Source: Massilia rhizosphaerae
Lineage (GTDB): Bacteria > Pseudomonadota > Gammaproteobacteria > Burkholderiales > Burkholderiaceae_D
Length of the DNA stretch: 64,000 nt
Reading direction: 5' to 3'
Assembly (NCBI RefSeq): GCF_016093545.1
Contig: NZ_JADKYX010000027.1
Span: forward strand, 1 to 64,000
The notes beneath the pieces are model-generated. The model was not told the origin of the DNA. It did no database searches and saw only the letters and a program-made list of their open reading frames with translations. Below, piece after piece: positions 17,634 to 26,277 of the stretch. A program made the position numbers and the translations under genes. Each line of letters opens with the position of its first letter. Position 1 is the first letter of the stretch.

Positions 17634-19997
17634 ATGCGAAGAACTCTCCCTTTTCCGACCACCCTGCGCAGCCGCCTGGCGGGCGCCGTCGGCGTGCTGG
17701 TGCTGGGTGCCACCTTGCTGGCCGGCCCGCTGGCCGTGGACGTGGCCGAACGCGACCTGCGCGCCGTGCTGGGCGGCCAGCAGTATGCGATGCTGTCCGG
17801 CGCCGCCGCCTTCCTCGACGACCTGCTCGAAGCGCGCCTGCGCCAGATGGCCGCGCTGGCCGCCGCGCTGCCGGCGGACGCCCGCCGCGACCCGCGCCGC
17901 CTGCGGGCCTGGCTGGCCGGACGCACGGCCGACGCGGGCGAGGACTTCGTCGACATCGCCGCCTTCGCGCGCAGCGGCGAACTGGTGGCCTCTAGCGCAT
18001 CGATGGCAAGCAGCCAGCCGCTGACGGCCAACGGCCGCGCCTATTTCGAAGAAACGCTGCTGCGCGGACGCGGCGTCGTGTCCGATCCGGTCCAAAGCCG
18101 CCTGTCCGGCGCCAACATGGTGGTGGTGACGGCGCCCGTGTTCGACGACCACGGCGCGATCGTCTACGTGCTGGCCGGCCGCATCGACCTGCGGCACGCC
18201 CGTTTCCTGCGCCACATCGATGCCCTGCGCCCCGGCAGCACGGGTTATCTGTTCCTGATGTCGGCCGACGGCGCGCCGATCGACGCGCCGGCCGGGGCGG
18301 GGCCCGGCACCCAGCCCGGCCTGGAACGCGCGCTGCATGGATTCGAGGGGTGGCTGGCCGGCAGCGACCGCGAGGGCCCCGCCATCGTCGCGTACCGCCG
18401 CCTGGCGACGACGGGCTGGATTCTCGGCGCGCGATTTCCCGAGGCCGAGGCGTTCGCGCCGCTCGCGCGCGTGCGCCGCACGGTGCTCGTCGTGGCCGGC
18501 GTCCTCGCGCTGGCGGCCGCGATATTGGCGTGGTGGCTCGTGCGGCGCGGCCTGCAGCCGCTGGATGCGCTGCGCCGCAACGTGGCCGCCGTCCGTCACG
18601 AAGGTGCGGGCATCGACGTGCTGGCGCTCGCCCGCCGGGACGAGGTCGGCGAACTGGGCCGTGCGTTCCACGACCTCGTGCACGCGCGCGAGCGTGACGC
18701 CGCCCGCATGCGCGCGATCGCCGACAATGTTCCCGCCGTGATCGCCTACATCGACCGCGACGAGCGCTTCGAGTTCACGAACGCCGGCTTCGACCGGATG
18801 ATCGGCACGCCGCCGGACTGGGCGCTCGGACGCACCGTGCGCGAGGCGCTGGGCGAGGCCGGCTACACGCGGCTCGAGCCGATGATCCGCGCCGCCCTGC
18901 GCGGCGAGCGCGGCCACGTGGAAGACGTGCGCAGCGACGACGCCACGCGCCACCAGATGATCGACACCATCCCGGACGTCGACCGCGACGGCCGCGTCGC
19001 CGGGTTCTACGTGATGGCGATGGACATCAGCGAACGCAAGGAAGCGGAACTGGCGCAGGCCGCGAGCGAGCAGCGCCTGCGCCTCATCGCCGACAACCTG
19101 CCCGTGCTGATCTGCTACATCGACCGCAACCACCGCCTGGGTTTCGGCAACGCGACGTTCCAAGCCTGGCTGGGCCTCGATCCCGTCCTCCTGCCCGGCA
19201 TGCATTTGCAGGAGGTGCTGGGCAAGCCCGCGTACGACGCGGCCCGCCCGCGCCTGAGACAGGCGTTCGAGGGCGTCGGCGCCACGTTCGAGATGCCGCT
19301 GCAGGCGCAGGGCCGGCACCGCATCCTGGAATGGACGTTCGTGCCGGACGTGCAGGCGCAGGGCCGCGTCGCCGGCGTGTATGCGCTGGCACACGACATG
19401 ACCCGGGTGAAGGAGGCGGAAAGCCGGCTCGTGCAGATGGCGCGCTTCGACAGCCTGACGGGCATCGCCAACCGCCGCCTGTTCGGCGAACTGCTGGGCC
19501 AGGCGCTGGAGCGCGCCCGCCGCCAGCGCCTGGTAGCGGGCCTGGCCTACCTGGACATCGACCGCTTCAAGGCCATCAACGACACGTGGGGCCATGGCGT
19601 CGGCGACGAGGTGCTCAAGGAATTCGCCCGACGCCTCGTCGGCTGCGTGCGCGCGACGGACACGCCGGCGCGCCTGGCGGGCGACGAATTCGTCGTCCTG
19701 CTGGAAGACGTCAAGGGCGCGGAAGAAGCGGAACGGATCGGCGCCAAGATCGTGGAGGCCATCCGCCGCCCGTTCGCGACGGGGGCGGGCGACCTGACCG
19801 TGTCGGCCAGCGTGGGCATCGCGCTCGTCCAGGGGACGGACGGCCCGCTGCCCACGCAGGACCAGGTGCTGGGCTGGGCCGACGCGGCGCTGTACGACGC
19901 CAAGCATGGCGGGCGGGACCGCTGCGTCGTGCGCATGGGCGAAAATGCGCCGGCCGCGGCCGCCCGCGACGTTCGCGTTCAGAATCCGGTCGGGTAA
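17634..19997 (+). CDS. Membrane sensor diguanylate cyclase (Cache-HAMP-PAS-PAS-GGDEF)
   Basis: 787 residues. TM1 is about 14-36 and TM2 about 280-303, with a dCache-type periplasmic domain between them. A HAMP segment follows, then two PAS domains (about 355-470 and 480-600) and a GGDEF domain (about 610-770). The signature is AGDEF at 682-686, a variant that is active in several characterised cyclases. The inhibitory I-site RATD lies five residues before it, so product feedback is expected. No EAL domain is present. It makes cyclic di-GMP in response to an unknown periplasmic or PAS signal. Its last 19 bp overlap the convergent esterase gene. Confidence 0.93.
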   Translation: MRRTLPFPTTLRSRLAGAVGVLVLGATLLAGPLAVDVAERDLRAVLGGQQYAMLSGAAAFLDDLLEARLRQMAALAAALPADARRDPRRLRAWLAGRTADAGEDFVDIAAFARSGELVASSASMASSQPLTANGRAYFEETLLRGRGVVSDPVQSRLSGANMVVVTAPVFDDHGAIVYVLAGRIDLRHARFLRHIDALRPGSTGYLFLMSADGAPIDAPAGAGPGTQPGLERALHGFEGWLAGSDREGPAIVAYRRLATTGWILGARFPEAEAFAPLARVRRTVLVVAGVLALAAAILAWWLVRRGLQPLDALRRNVAAVRHEGAGIDVLALARRDEVGELGRAFHDLVHARERDAARMRAIADNVPAVIAYIDRDERFEFTNAGFDRMIGTPPDWALGRTVREALGEAGYTRLEPMIRAALRGERGHVEDVRSDDATRHQMIDTIPDVDRDGRVAGFYVMAMDISERKEAELAQAASEQRLRLIADNLPVLICYIDRNHRLGFGNATFQAWLGLDPVLLPGMHLQEVLGKPAYDAARPRLRQAFEGVGATFEMPLQAQGRHRILEWTFVPDVQAQGRVAGVYALAHDMTRVKEAESRLVQMARFDSLTGIANRRLFGELLGQALERARRQRLVAGLAYLDIDRFKAINDTWGHGVGDEVLKEFARRLVGCVRATDTPARLAGDEFVVLLEDVKGAEEAERIGAKIVEAIRRPFATGAGDLTVSASVGIALVQGTDGPLPTQDQVLGWADAALYDAKHGGRDRCVVRMGENAPAAAARDVRVQNPVG

Positions 19998-21307
19998 GTC
20001 TCCGGCGGTTCCTCCGCATGCCAGCCGCCGCCCGGGTCGAGGGGGCGCACGGCCGTCGTGTGATCGATGTGAATCACGGCGTCGAACTGGCGCGCCAGTT
20101 CCGCCGCAAAATAATGGCTGTGGCGCTCCGTACGGGGCTGGTAGATGACGCCGATGGCCCGTTCCAGCTTACGTTCCAGCATCGTGTCGCGGATACGGTT
20201 GCCGCCGTCGCGCAGCGGCAGCATGAAGCGGGGAATGCCTGTTTCGTGCAGCAATTCCTCGTAGCTGCCCGGCATGCCGGGCCTCACGCGCTTGTGCTCG
20301 GCCGGCGCATCCCATTCGGACGCGGCCGTGACGAAGCCGTCGTAGGTGGAAAAACCGATCAGGCGCGTCTGCCCGTCGTATTCCTTGCGCGCCAGTTCGC
20401 CGACGTTCCACTCGCCCATCTCGCCCATTTCCGTCGCGCGCGCGTCGCCGATGTGGGAATTGTGTTCCCAGACGACGATCTTGGCCGGCTGGTCGTCTGT
20501 CGACAAATGCTTGGCGAGCGCGTCCAGCGTCTCCGCCATATGGCTGTCGCGCAAATTCCAGGACGACACGCGGCCCCGGAACATCGTCCGGTAGTATTCC
20601 TCGGCGTTCTTCACGAGGCGCGCGTTCTGCTGGGCGTAGAAGAACGCCTCTTCGTCGCCGTCGCGGTACATGTAGTCGGCCGCGCGTTGCTGTAGCTGCT
20701 GCAATTGTTCCAGCACGCCTTGCTCGCACGAGGCGGACAAGTCGAGGCTCGCCGTATAGCCGTAGTGCTGGCTGTCCTCGTGGTAATGGTCGAAGCAGGC
20801 ATAGCGCTCGCGCGCCTGGCGCGCCGCGTTCGGGTCGACCTGGTCGAGGTAGCGCAGCACTTCCTCGATCGACGTGAACATGCTGTACAGGTCGAGTCCG
20901 TAGAAGCCGGCCTGCCGCCCCGCCGCGCCCATATTGTGGTGGCGCAGCCATTGCACGAAAGCGGCGACGTCCGTGTTACGCCACATCCAGTTCGGGAAAC
21001 GCTTGAAGCCGGACAGGGCTTCGTCGGCGTTGCGGTCCTCGCCGCGGCCGCGCACATAGCGGTTGACGCGGTAGGCGTCCGGCCAGTCGGCCTCGACCGC
21101 CACGGCATGAAAACCCTTGTCCTCGATGAGGCGCCGGGTGATGCGCGCGCGTTCCTCGTAGAACTCGTGGGTGCCGTGCGTCGCCTCGCCCAGCAGGACG
21201 AAGCGCGCGTCGCCGACGAGGTCGAGCAGGGCGTCGTAATCGCGTTCGCCGCCCGTCAGCGGGCGGGCGGCGGCGCGGAGCGCGGAGACGGCGTGCGGGG
21301 TCGCCAT
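19979..21307 (-). CDS. Erythromycin-esterase family protein
   Basis: 442 residues from the ATG at 21307, preceded by GAGGCGG; the longer frame to 21358 enters the preceding gene. Conserved family features are LLGEATHGTHEFYEERA (with the E-H pair thought to be catalytic in EreA/EreB), VAVEADWPDAYRVNRYVRG, KRFPNWMW, YGLDLYS and WEHNSHIGDARA. It lies 7 bp after the SRPBCC gene in a stress-type cluster with a phosphoribosyltransferase, a partner that is fused to this family in other bacteria. Macrolide hydrolysis is therefore not the likely main role. Substrate unknown. Confidence 0.9.
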   Translation of the reverse strand: MATPHAVSALRAAARPLTGGERDYDALLDLVGDARFVLLGEATHGTHEFYEERARITRRLIEDKGFHAVAVEADWPDAYRVNRYVRGRGEDRNADEALSGFKRFPNWMWRNTDVAAFVQWLRHHNMGAAGRQAGFYGLDLYSMFTSIEEVLRYLDQVDPNAARQARERYACFDHYHEDSQHYGYTASLDLSASCEQGVLEQLQQLQQRAADYMYRDGDEEAFFYAQQNARLVKNAEEYYRTMFRGRVSSWNLRDSHMAETLDALAKHLSTDDQPAKIVVWEHNSHIGDARATEMGEMGEWNVGELARKEYDGQTRLIGFSTYDGFVTAASEWDAPAEHKRVRPGMPGSYEELLHETGIPRFMLPLRDGGNRIRDTMLERKLERAIGVIYQPRTERHSHYFAAELARQFDAVIHIDHTTAVRPLDPGGGWHAEEPPETYPTGF

Positions 21308-21314
21308 GACCGCC

Positions 21315-22505
21315 TCAGTGCAGCCAGCGGCCGCTCGGGCGCGGCCGCGCGGCGTCATGCGGCACGGCGCCCCGTTCGATGAAGGTCTTCATGCGCGCCA
21401 GGTCGTCGTCCATCCGGGCCTTGGGATCGGACCCGAGCAGCGTCGCGAGACCGTGGCCGAGGGCGCCCACGGGCGGCGTGTACGACATGCGCACGGTGAC
21501 CCGGGTGCCGCCGCGGTGCGGCTCGAACTGGACCGAGCCGCTCTGCGGGATCTCGGCGCCGGCTTCGCTGCGCCAGGCCAGGCGGTGCGGCCGGGATTGC
21601 TCGGTGAGGACGGAATTCCATTCGTACTCGCTGCCGCCGGGGCCGCGCACGATCCAGTGCGAGCGGCCGCGCCCGAGGTCGCGCACCTCGACGACGTGGG
21701 ACATGAAGTGCGGGAAGTTCTCGTAATTGGCCCACACGTCGTACACGTCGTCCGGCGCGGCGTCGATGTGGATGGATTTGCTGAAGTCGACCGTCTGGTC
21801 CATGCCGATGCCGCGCCCGCGCAGCATGCCCGTCAGGGGCTGGTTGGCGGCGCCCCGCGCCAGCAGCGCGGCGCCGGCCAGGCCCAGCAGGAGACCCAGC
21901 GGCGAGCGCCGCGTCAGGGCATACAGGGCCAGCAGGCCGCCGCCCGCCAGCGCGGAATTGCGCGCGGCGGGCGTCCATTCGCCGTTCGGTCCGGTCTGCA
22001 GCGCATCGCGCATGCGCGCACGCAGGCCGCCCGCGGCGGACGGGCCGGTGAGCGCATCGGCCGTCTTGTCCATGCCGTCGCCGAGGGCGTCGCCGGTCCG
22101 GCTCAACGCGCTCCTGGCCTTGCTGGTGGCGCGGGTCATACCGGATTCGACGGCATCGCCGGCGCGGCCCAGCGTGTCTTTCGCCTTGTCGAGGCCGGCG
22201 TCCAGCGCCTCGCTCGCGGCGCGGCCCATGCGTTCCAGCGCCGAGCCGGTGTGCGCATCGCTCGCCGTCTCCGCCGCACGGTGGCGCAAGTCGTCGGCCG
22301 CGGCGCCCACGCGTTCGCGCGCTCCCTGCCAGACATTGCCCAGCGCGCTCGACGTGCGCGCGCCCGCGTTGCGCACGGCCGCGGCCGATTGGGCGCGCCG
22401 GGCGCCGCCGCGGTCCGGGTCGAGCATGTACATCAGCAGGGCGCCGGCGGCGGCACCGCCGATCCATTTCGCGATTTCAAAGCCTGTGTCCGTTGTGTTT
22501 CTCAT
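21315..22505 (-). CDS. Membrane-anchored SRPBCC (cyclase/dehydrase-like) protein
   Basis: 396 residues. A Gly-rich segment at 13-26 (IGGAAAGALLMYML) precedes a long amphipathic, Ala-rich region (about 40-160) with repeats of the type A-x-x-A-L-D-x-x-x-D-K-A/T, which resembles apolipoprotein- or LEA-like helices. A second hydrophobic hairpin follows at about 185-222. Residues 240-375 are an SRPBCC/polyketide-cyclase-type domain (SIHIDAAPDDVYDVWANYENFPHFMSHV), a lipid- or ligand-binding fold also seen in coenzyme Q-chaperone proteins. Its first 29 nt overlap the phosphoribosyltransferase gene. Probably a membrane stress protein; the role is inferred only from its neighbours. Confidence 0.85.
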   Translation of the reverse strand: MRNTTDTGFEIAKWIGGAAAGALLMYMLDPDRGGARRAQSAAAVRNAGARTSSALGNVWQGARERVGAAADDLRHRAAETASDAHTGSALERMGRAASEALDAGLDKAKDTLGRAGDAVESGMTRATSKARSALSRTGDALGDGMDKTADALTGPSAAGGLRARMRDALQTGPNGEWTPAARNSALAGGGLLALYALTRRSPLGLLLGLAGAALLARGAANQPLTGMLRGRGIGMDQTVDFSKSIHIDAAPDDVYDVWANYENFPHFMSHVVEVRDLGRGRSHWIVRGPGGSEYEWNSVLTEQSRPHRLAWRSEAGAEIPQSGSVQFEPHRGGTRVTVRMSYTPPVGALGHGLATLLGSDPKARMDDDLARMKTFIERGAVPHDAARPRPSGRWLH

Positions 22506-23196
22506 GATTCGCTCCTCCGGTTGGTCTGGCCCCGGCCGCCGCCTCGTCGTGCCAGGCGGTGGCCAGCAAATCCTGCACTTCCTCGTCGCTGGTCTGTTCG
22601 AACACGTCGTACCACTGGCCCACCGAGCGGAATTGCGGCGGGGTCGACAGGCAGACGAGATCGTCGACGCGCGCCGCGAGCGCGGCTGCCGTGTCCGGCG
22701 GCGCGACGGGGACGGCCAGCGCCAGCGTGCGCGGTCCGAGCCTGCGCGCCACCTCGATCGCGGCGAGCATCGTGGATCCGGTCGCGACGCCGTCGTCGAC
22801 GAGGACCGCGCTGCGCCCCGCGAGGTCGAGCGGCGGCCGGCCGCCGCGGTAGGCGCGTTCGCGCCGCTGCAGCTCGGCCAGTTCGCGCGCCGTCACGGCA
22901 TCCACGTCGTGCGCGCTGACGCCCAGCAGGCCGGGCACGCCGGGCTGGAGCACGCGCACGCCGCCGCTGCCCACGGCGCCCATGGCGAATTCTTCGTGGC
23001 CCGGCATGCCGAGCTTGCGGACGACGAGGATGTCGAGGGCGATGCCGAGCCGCTGCGCGATGGCGAAGCCGACCGGGACGCCGCCGCGCGGCAACGCCAG
23101 CACGATGGCATCGGGCTGGCCGGCATAGGCGCCGAGCTGCTTCGCCAGCAGCCGGCCGGCCTCGGTGCGGTTCTTGAAATGACGGATGTCGGCCAT
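22477..23196 (-). CDS. Phosphoribosyltransferase-domain protein
   Basis: 239 residues from the ATG at 23196; a TTG 30 nt upstream is possible but less likely. The PRPP-binding loop is AVLVDDGVATGSTM (acidic pair then G-x-A-T-G-S-T), and the N-terminal region LPRGGVPVGFAIAQRLGIALDILVVRKLG matches the stress-associated PRTase family found beside or fused to erythromycin-esterase proteins. Nucleobase specificity cannot be assigned. It lies between hsp20 (94 bp upstream) and the overlapping SRPBCC gene on the same strand, so it is probably part of a heat- or stress-induced operon. Confidence 0.9.
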   Translation of the reverse strand: MADIRHFKNRTEAGRLLAKQLGAYAGQPDAIVLALPRGGVPVGFAIAQRLGIALDILVVRKLGMPGHEEFAMGAVGSGGVRVLQPGVPGLLGVSAHDVDAVTARELAELQRRERAYRGGRPPLDLAGRSAVLVDDGVATGSTMLAAIEVARRLGPRTLALAVPVAPPDTAAALAARVDDLVCLSTPPQFRSVGQWYDVFEQTSDEEVQDLLATAWHDEAAAGARPTGGANHEKHNGHRL

Positions 23197-23290
23197 GATG
23201 CGCGTTGTTCCAGAGGTTCCTTCCAATGCCGCGGCATGCGCGCGGCCGGGCGGCCGCGAGGACGCCGACCGCCCGGGGCCGCGTTGCGGC

Positions 23291-23758
23291 TTACTGGATC
23301 GTCAGCTGGCGCGCCGTGCCGCCCTGTTTCTTGGGCAGCGACAACATCAGGACGCCGTCTTCGAGCCGGGCCTGGGCACTGGCATCGTCGACCTCGGCCG
23401 GCAGGGTGAAGCTGCGCTGGTATTTGCGCGTCGAGCGCTCAGAATACACCACCTGTTCGCCCTCGCGCTGTTCGTTTGCCTGCTGGCATTCGCCCTCGAT
23501 GGTGACGCGCTGGCCGTCGATGGACACGTGCACGTCGTCCTTCTTGACGCCCGGCAGCTCGGCCTTCACTTCGAAGGTCTTGTCGGTCTCGCTGACGTCC
23601 AGCCGAGGCATGCCGACGTCGTCGCCGGACCAGCGGCCCTGGGCGAGCGGGGCGAAGAAATCCTGGAACATGTTCTCGACCATGCGTCCGAACTGGTCTT
23701 CCATGGCGCCGGGGCGGAATGTGGAGAGCGGCGTCGCGCCTCTTCTGATCAGGTTCAT
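23291..23758 (-). CDS. Hsp20/alpha-crystallin small heat-shock protein
   Basis: 155 residues. The alpha-crystallin domain covers about 50-140: DVSETDKTFEVKAELPGVKKDDVHVSIDGQ, VTIEGE, and the closing ARLEDGVLMLSLPKK. The conserved A-x-L-x-x-G-V-L motif is present as ARLEDGVL. An I-x-I/V tail is present as LTIQ at the very C terminus, the usual anchor for oligomerisation. A very strong ribosome binding site (AAGGGAGGT) precedes the ATG at 23758. It is an ATP-independent holdase for unfolding proteins in the cytosol and probably the first gene of the downstream stress cluster. Confidence 0.95.
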   Translation of the reverse strand: MNLIRRGATPLSTFRPGAMEDQFGRMVENMFQDFFAPLAQGRWSGDDVGMPRLDVSETDKTFEVKAELPGVKKDDVHVSIDGQRVTIEGECQQANEQREGEQVVYSERSTRKYQRSFTLPAEVDDASAQARLEDGVLMLSLPKKQGGTARQLTIQ

Positions 23759-23836
23759 GATAGACCTCCCTTCTAATAGGAATAGGAATGACGTTCAGGA
23801 ATGACATCCGGCGGCGCGCCGGACGCCGCCAATCCC

Positions 23837-23870
23837 ATTTATAGGGCGCATAAAACCGGTTTGCAAGGGG
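23837..23870 (-). promoter_or_regulatory. Sigma-32-like heat-shock promoter of hsp20
   Basis: Read on the minus strand, CCCCTTGCAAA at 23870-23860 is followed after 13 nt by CCCTATAAAT at 23846-23837. Both hexamer regions and the spacing fit the RpoH pattern (CTTGAAA, 11-16 nt, CCCCATnT). The site lies 79-112 bp upstream of the hsp20 start, leaving a normal-length leader. Confidence 0.6.
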
Positions 23871-24040
23871 CGCACGAAACGTGCGCGGGTGGCCGGGTAG
23901 AACGTTTGATTCCCGCCAGTGCGCGAGCGGAAACGGGGAATTCTACGAACCCGCCCGGGTCCATGACAGCAACGGGATCGCCGCGCGTCCCCGGTCCGTT
24001 CCGTCCATCCGCACGACGCGGCAGGACGCGGGCCGCCTCT

Positions 24041-24883
24041 TCAACCGAGGTTGCGGCGGTGAAAGCGCAGGTGGTCGTCGACGAACGTCGAGATGAAATA
24101 ATAGCCGTGGTCGTAGCCCGGATGGAGGCGCAGTTCGAGCGGCTGGCCGACGGCGCGGCAGGCTTCCTCGAAGGCGTCCGGGTACAACTGTTCGGCCAGG
24201 AACTTGTCGGCGAGGCCCTGGTCGATCAGGATGCCTTTGGGGAAGGGCGGGATGTCGGCGTCCGCCATCAGCTCGGTCGCATCGTAGGCGCGCCACGCGT
24301 CGCGGTCGGGGCCGAGGTAGCCGCCGAACGCCTTTTCGCCCCAGGGACAGCGGGAGGGCGCGGCGATGGGGGCGAAGGCCGACACGGAGCGGAACAGGTG
24401 CGGGTTGCGCAGTGCCAGCATCAGCGCGCCGTGGCCGCCCATCGAGTGGCCGAAGATGCCGACGCGGGCCGGATCGGCGGGCAGGGCGGCCAGCACGAGT
24501 TCGCGCAGTTCGAGGATGTGGCTGTACATCCGGTAATGGCCGGACCACGGGGTGCGCGTGGCGTCCACGTAGAAGCCGGCGCCCGCGCCGAAGTCCCAGT
24601 CGTCCGTCTCGCCCGGCACGTCGGCGCCGCGCGGGCTCGTGTCCGGGGCGACCAGGATCAGGCCTTCCTGCGCAGCCACGCGCTGGGCGCCGGCCTTGAT
24701 CATGAAGGTCTCTTCGGTGCAGGTGAGACCGGCGAGGTAGAACAGCACGGGCAGGCGCTTGCCTTGCGCGCCGGGCGGGAGGTACACGGAAAAACGCATC
24801 GGCAATCCGATGGCGGCGGAATCGTAACGGTAGAAGCGCTGGACGCCGTCGAAACAAGCGTGTTCGCCGAGGAGTTCGGGCAT
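24041..24883 (-). CDS. fghA: S-formylglutathione hydrolase
   Basis: 280 residues, alpha/beta-hydrolase of the esterase D family. It hydrolyses S-formylglutathione to formate and glutathione in formaldehyde detoxification. The nucleophile is Ser147 in GIFGHSMGGHGA, the acid lies in the GILIDQGLADKFL loop and the base is His259 in PGYDHGYYF. LFYLAGLTCTEETFMIKAGAQR and WDFGAGAGFYVDAT are family blocks. The ATG at 24883 gives the conserved N terminus; the longer frame to 24976 has no homology. The usual partner, glutathione-dependent formaldehyde dehydrogenase, is not next to it in this window. Confidence 0.94.
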   Translation of the reverse strand: MPELLGEHACFDGVQRFYRYDSAAIGLPMRFSVYLPPGAQGKRLPVLFYLAGLTCTEETFMIKAGAQRVAAQEGLILVAPDTSPRGADVPGETDDWDFGAGAGFYVDATRTPWSGHYRMYSHILELRELVLAALPADPARVGIFGHSMGGHGALMLALRNPHLFRSVSAFAPIAAPSRCPWGEKAFGGYLGPDRDAWRAYDATELMADADIPPFPKGILIDQGLADKFLAEQLYPDAFEEACRAVGQPLELRLHPGYDHGYYFISTFVDDHLRFHRRNLG

Positions 24884-24962
24884 GGTTCGGTCCGTCGGAG
24901 GATGGGGTGGCCAAAAACGCAAGTATGCCTCGTCCGGAACGGCGCCGCCAGCGCGCTGCGGA

Positions 24963-25139
24963 TCAGCCGCCGCCAATCCCCCGCATCACGCGTCCCGTGC
25001 CTTCGCATTCGGGACAAATCTTGCCGTCGGCCAGCTTGCCGCTGCCGCCGCAGGTTTCGCACAGGTCTTCGCCGGCGCCGGGCGTGCCGGGTTCCGCTTC
25101 GTCGCCGGGTTTCAGGTCGGGATCGGGCATGGCGCTCAT
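24963..25139 (-). CDS. Small zinc-finger-like protein with two CxxCxGxG motifs
   Basis: 58 residues. Two copies of the DnaJ-type cysteine motif, CETCGGSGK and CPECEGTGR, lie at residues 27-50 and would bind one zinc ion. The remainder is a Pro/Gly/Asp-rich N terminus. GAGGAA precedes the ATG at 25139 by 5-10 nt. It is a stand-alone DnaJ central-domain-like knuckle without a J domain. It lies 79 bp upstream of fghA on the same strand and may share its transcript. It may act as a redox or chaperone accessory; function unknown. Confidence 0.8.
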   Translation of the reverse strand: MSAMPDPDLKPGDEAEPGTPGAGEDLCETCGGSGKLADGKICPECEGTGRVMRGIGGG

Positions 25140-25248
25140 GGGTTCCTCATGGTGGTTGGGTGACGGGGCCATTCTAGGCGCGGCGGAAAGCGGGCGGCGC
25201 ACGGCGCGACGCGGCGCCCTATGTCCAAAAAATAAATCGGAAATAAAC

Positions 25249-25276
25249 TTGACTTTGGCCAAAGCTGGGAAATACT
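25249..25276 (+). promoter_or_regulatory. Sigma-70-like promoter with palindromic spacer operator
   Basis: TTGACT at 25249-25254 and AATACT at 25271-25276 are separated by 16 bp. The spacer starts with the perfect 12-bp palindrome CTTTGGCCAAAG (25253-25264), which overlaps the last two bases of the -35 hexamer. A repressor bound there would block RNA polymerase. It lies 46 bp upstream of the start of the small gene at 25323. Confidence 0.5.
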
Positions 25277-25322
25277 CGTTAGGGCAGCAATCCCTTTCAA
25301 TCCATCAAAGTCAGGAACGGCG

Positions 25323-25541
25323 ATGAACCACAACACCCTCGAGCTCGAAGACGGTCAGCTGACCGTCCCCTACCAGCGCCGCGATTCTCAGCAGAAAGAT
25401 ATCGTCGACCTGGGCATTGCACTCCAGCAGCGCAGCAATACGATGTCGGCGGTGGAATACCTCCGTTCGCAAAACGTCGGCAACGACGTCATCGAACGCG
25501 TGTTGACGGAGCCGGGCCGCAGGCGCTCGTGGTGTCGTTAA
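25323..25541 (+). CDS. Small hypothetical protein
   Basis: 72 residues, charged and mainly helical (DIVDLGIALQQRSNTMSAVEYLRSQNVGNDVIERVLTEPGRRR). AGGAACGG lies 3-10 nt before the ATG, and a plausible promoter with a palindromic spacer is found upstream, so it is probably a real gene. The SAVEYLRSQNVGNDVIERVL part resembles a short helix-turn-helix-like or anti-repressor-sized unit, but no family is recognised. No signal peptide or cysteines except Cys71. Function unknown. Confidence 0.7.
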   Translation: MNHNTLELEDGQLTVPYQRRDSQQKDIVDLGIALQQRSNTMSAVEYLRSQNVGNDVIERVLTEPGRRRSWCR

Positions 25542-26277
25542 GGGATTGCATCGCATCACTTGTGCACAAAGTTGCTCGTTTCCGTCTTGCATTTTTCTGT
25601 GATTTGTGTTCCGCTTGACCTCGTAAACCATTGATTTTACGACGGTTGAGTTTTGCCCACGCAACGGGCAAATTGTTGAAACCCGCATTGCTGCTTGGTT
25701 TTGACATGTCAATAGGGTGTTTTTCCACAACCTTATACACAGTTTTTGTGGATATCTGAACAAGGCTTGATCATCGGGCAACGAGACGGGCGCGGCCGGC
25801 ATAGCCGCATCCGTTCTCGTCGTCCCGGTGCCGGCCGGATGCCACACCGACATCGCCGCCTTTCCGTTTCCGGGCCGTCCGCGGCCATTGCCTCCGCTTC
25901 GCCCGCCGTCGCTTCGATCGCGCCCGCAGCCCCGTCCGCGGTTGGTAAGAAATCCTTAAGGTCTTCTCTCCAACATCGCGTTTGTCGATGTCTGCAAGAA
26001 AACCAACCATGGTCTGCTCCCGACTGACCTTATTCCTGGACGCTCTTGCCCAGTCGATCTTGCCGTTTCCCAGACGAGCCGCACCCGGCGCGCATATTGT
26101 TTGTGATTTGACTTCAATCAATTTTCAAAAAAATTGGATTGCGTGGAGAGACGCCTTTTTCGCTATATTTTTTGAAACCGTACCGGCATTGTCCATTCGC
26201 GTGAAACGCTTGCCATGCAGCCGCTCGGCCGTGCGCGCCTATCCGGGTTTGATTTTCCTTGCAGGTTGACACCTCTC
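25542..26277. other. Long intergenic region with repeat element copy A
   Basis: About 736 bp with no credible gene; the short ORFs on both strands lack domains and ribosome sites. It contains the palindrome TTGTGCACAA (about 25560-25569) and the 126-nt element described separately (25630-25755). An AT-rich segment at 26100-26175 carries an imperfect inverted repeat (CAATCAATTTT against AAAAATTGGATTG). A weak GCGT...ACGC hairpin followed by CTTTTT lies at about 26139-26157. The promoter of the downstream PepSY/flavin operon is expected in the last 150 bp, but no confident -35/-10 pair was assigned. Confidence 0.6.
25630..25755 (+). repeat. 126-nt noncoding element, copy A
   Basis: Aligns without gaps to 30409-30534 over 126 nt; my hand count gives 82 identical positions. 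Conserved blocks in order: ATTGATTTTA, TTTTGCC, GGGCA, TTGTTGAAACCCGCAT, TCCACA, TTATNCACA and TTGTGGATAT. TTTGCCC and GGGCAAA pair as a 7-bp stem with a 7-nt loop at 25652-25672. TTATACACA at 25733-25741 fits the DnaA-box consensus, and the inverted TTGTGGATAT follows after 4 nt. Same orientation as copy B. Confidence 0.75.

Noticed and set aside
25746..26269. Short plus-strand ORFs (93 and 95 codons) in the intergenic region
   Set aside because: No ribosome site, no domain, codon use unlike neighbouring genes; the second ends inside the next gene's signal peptide region.
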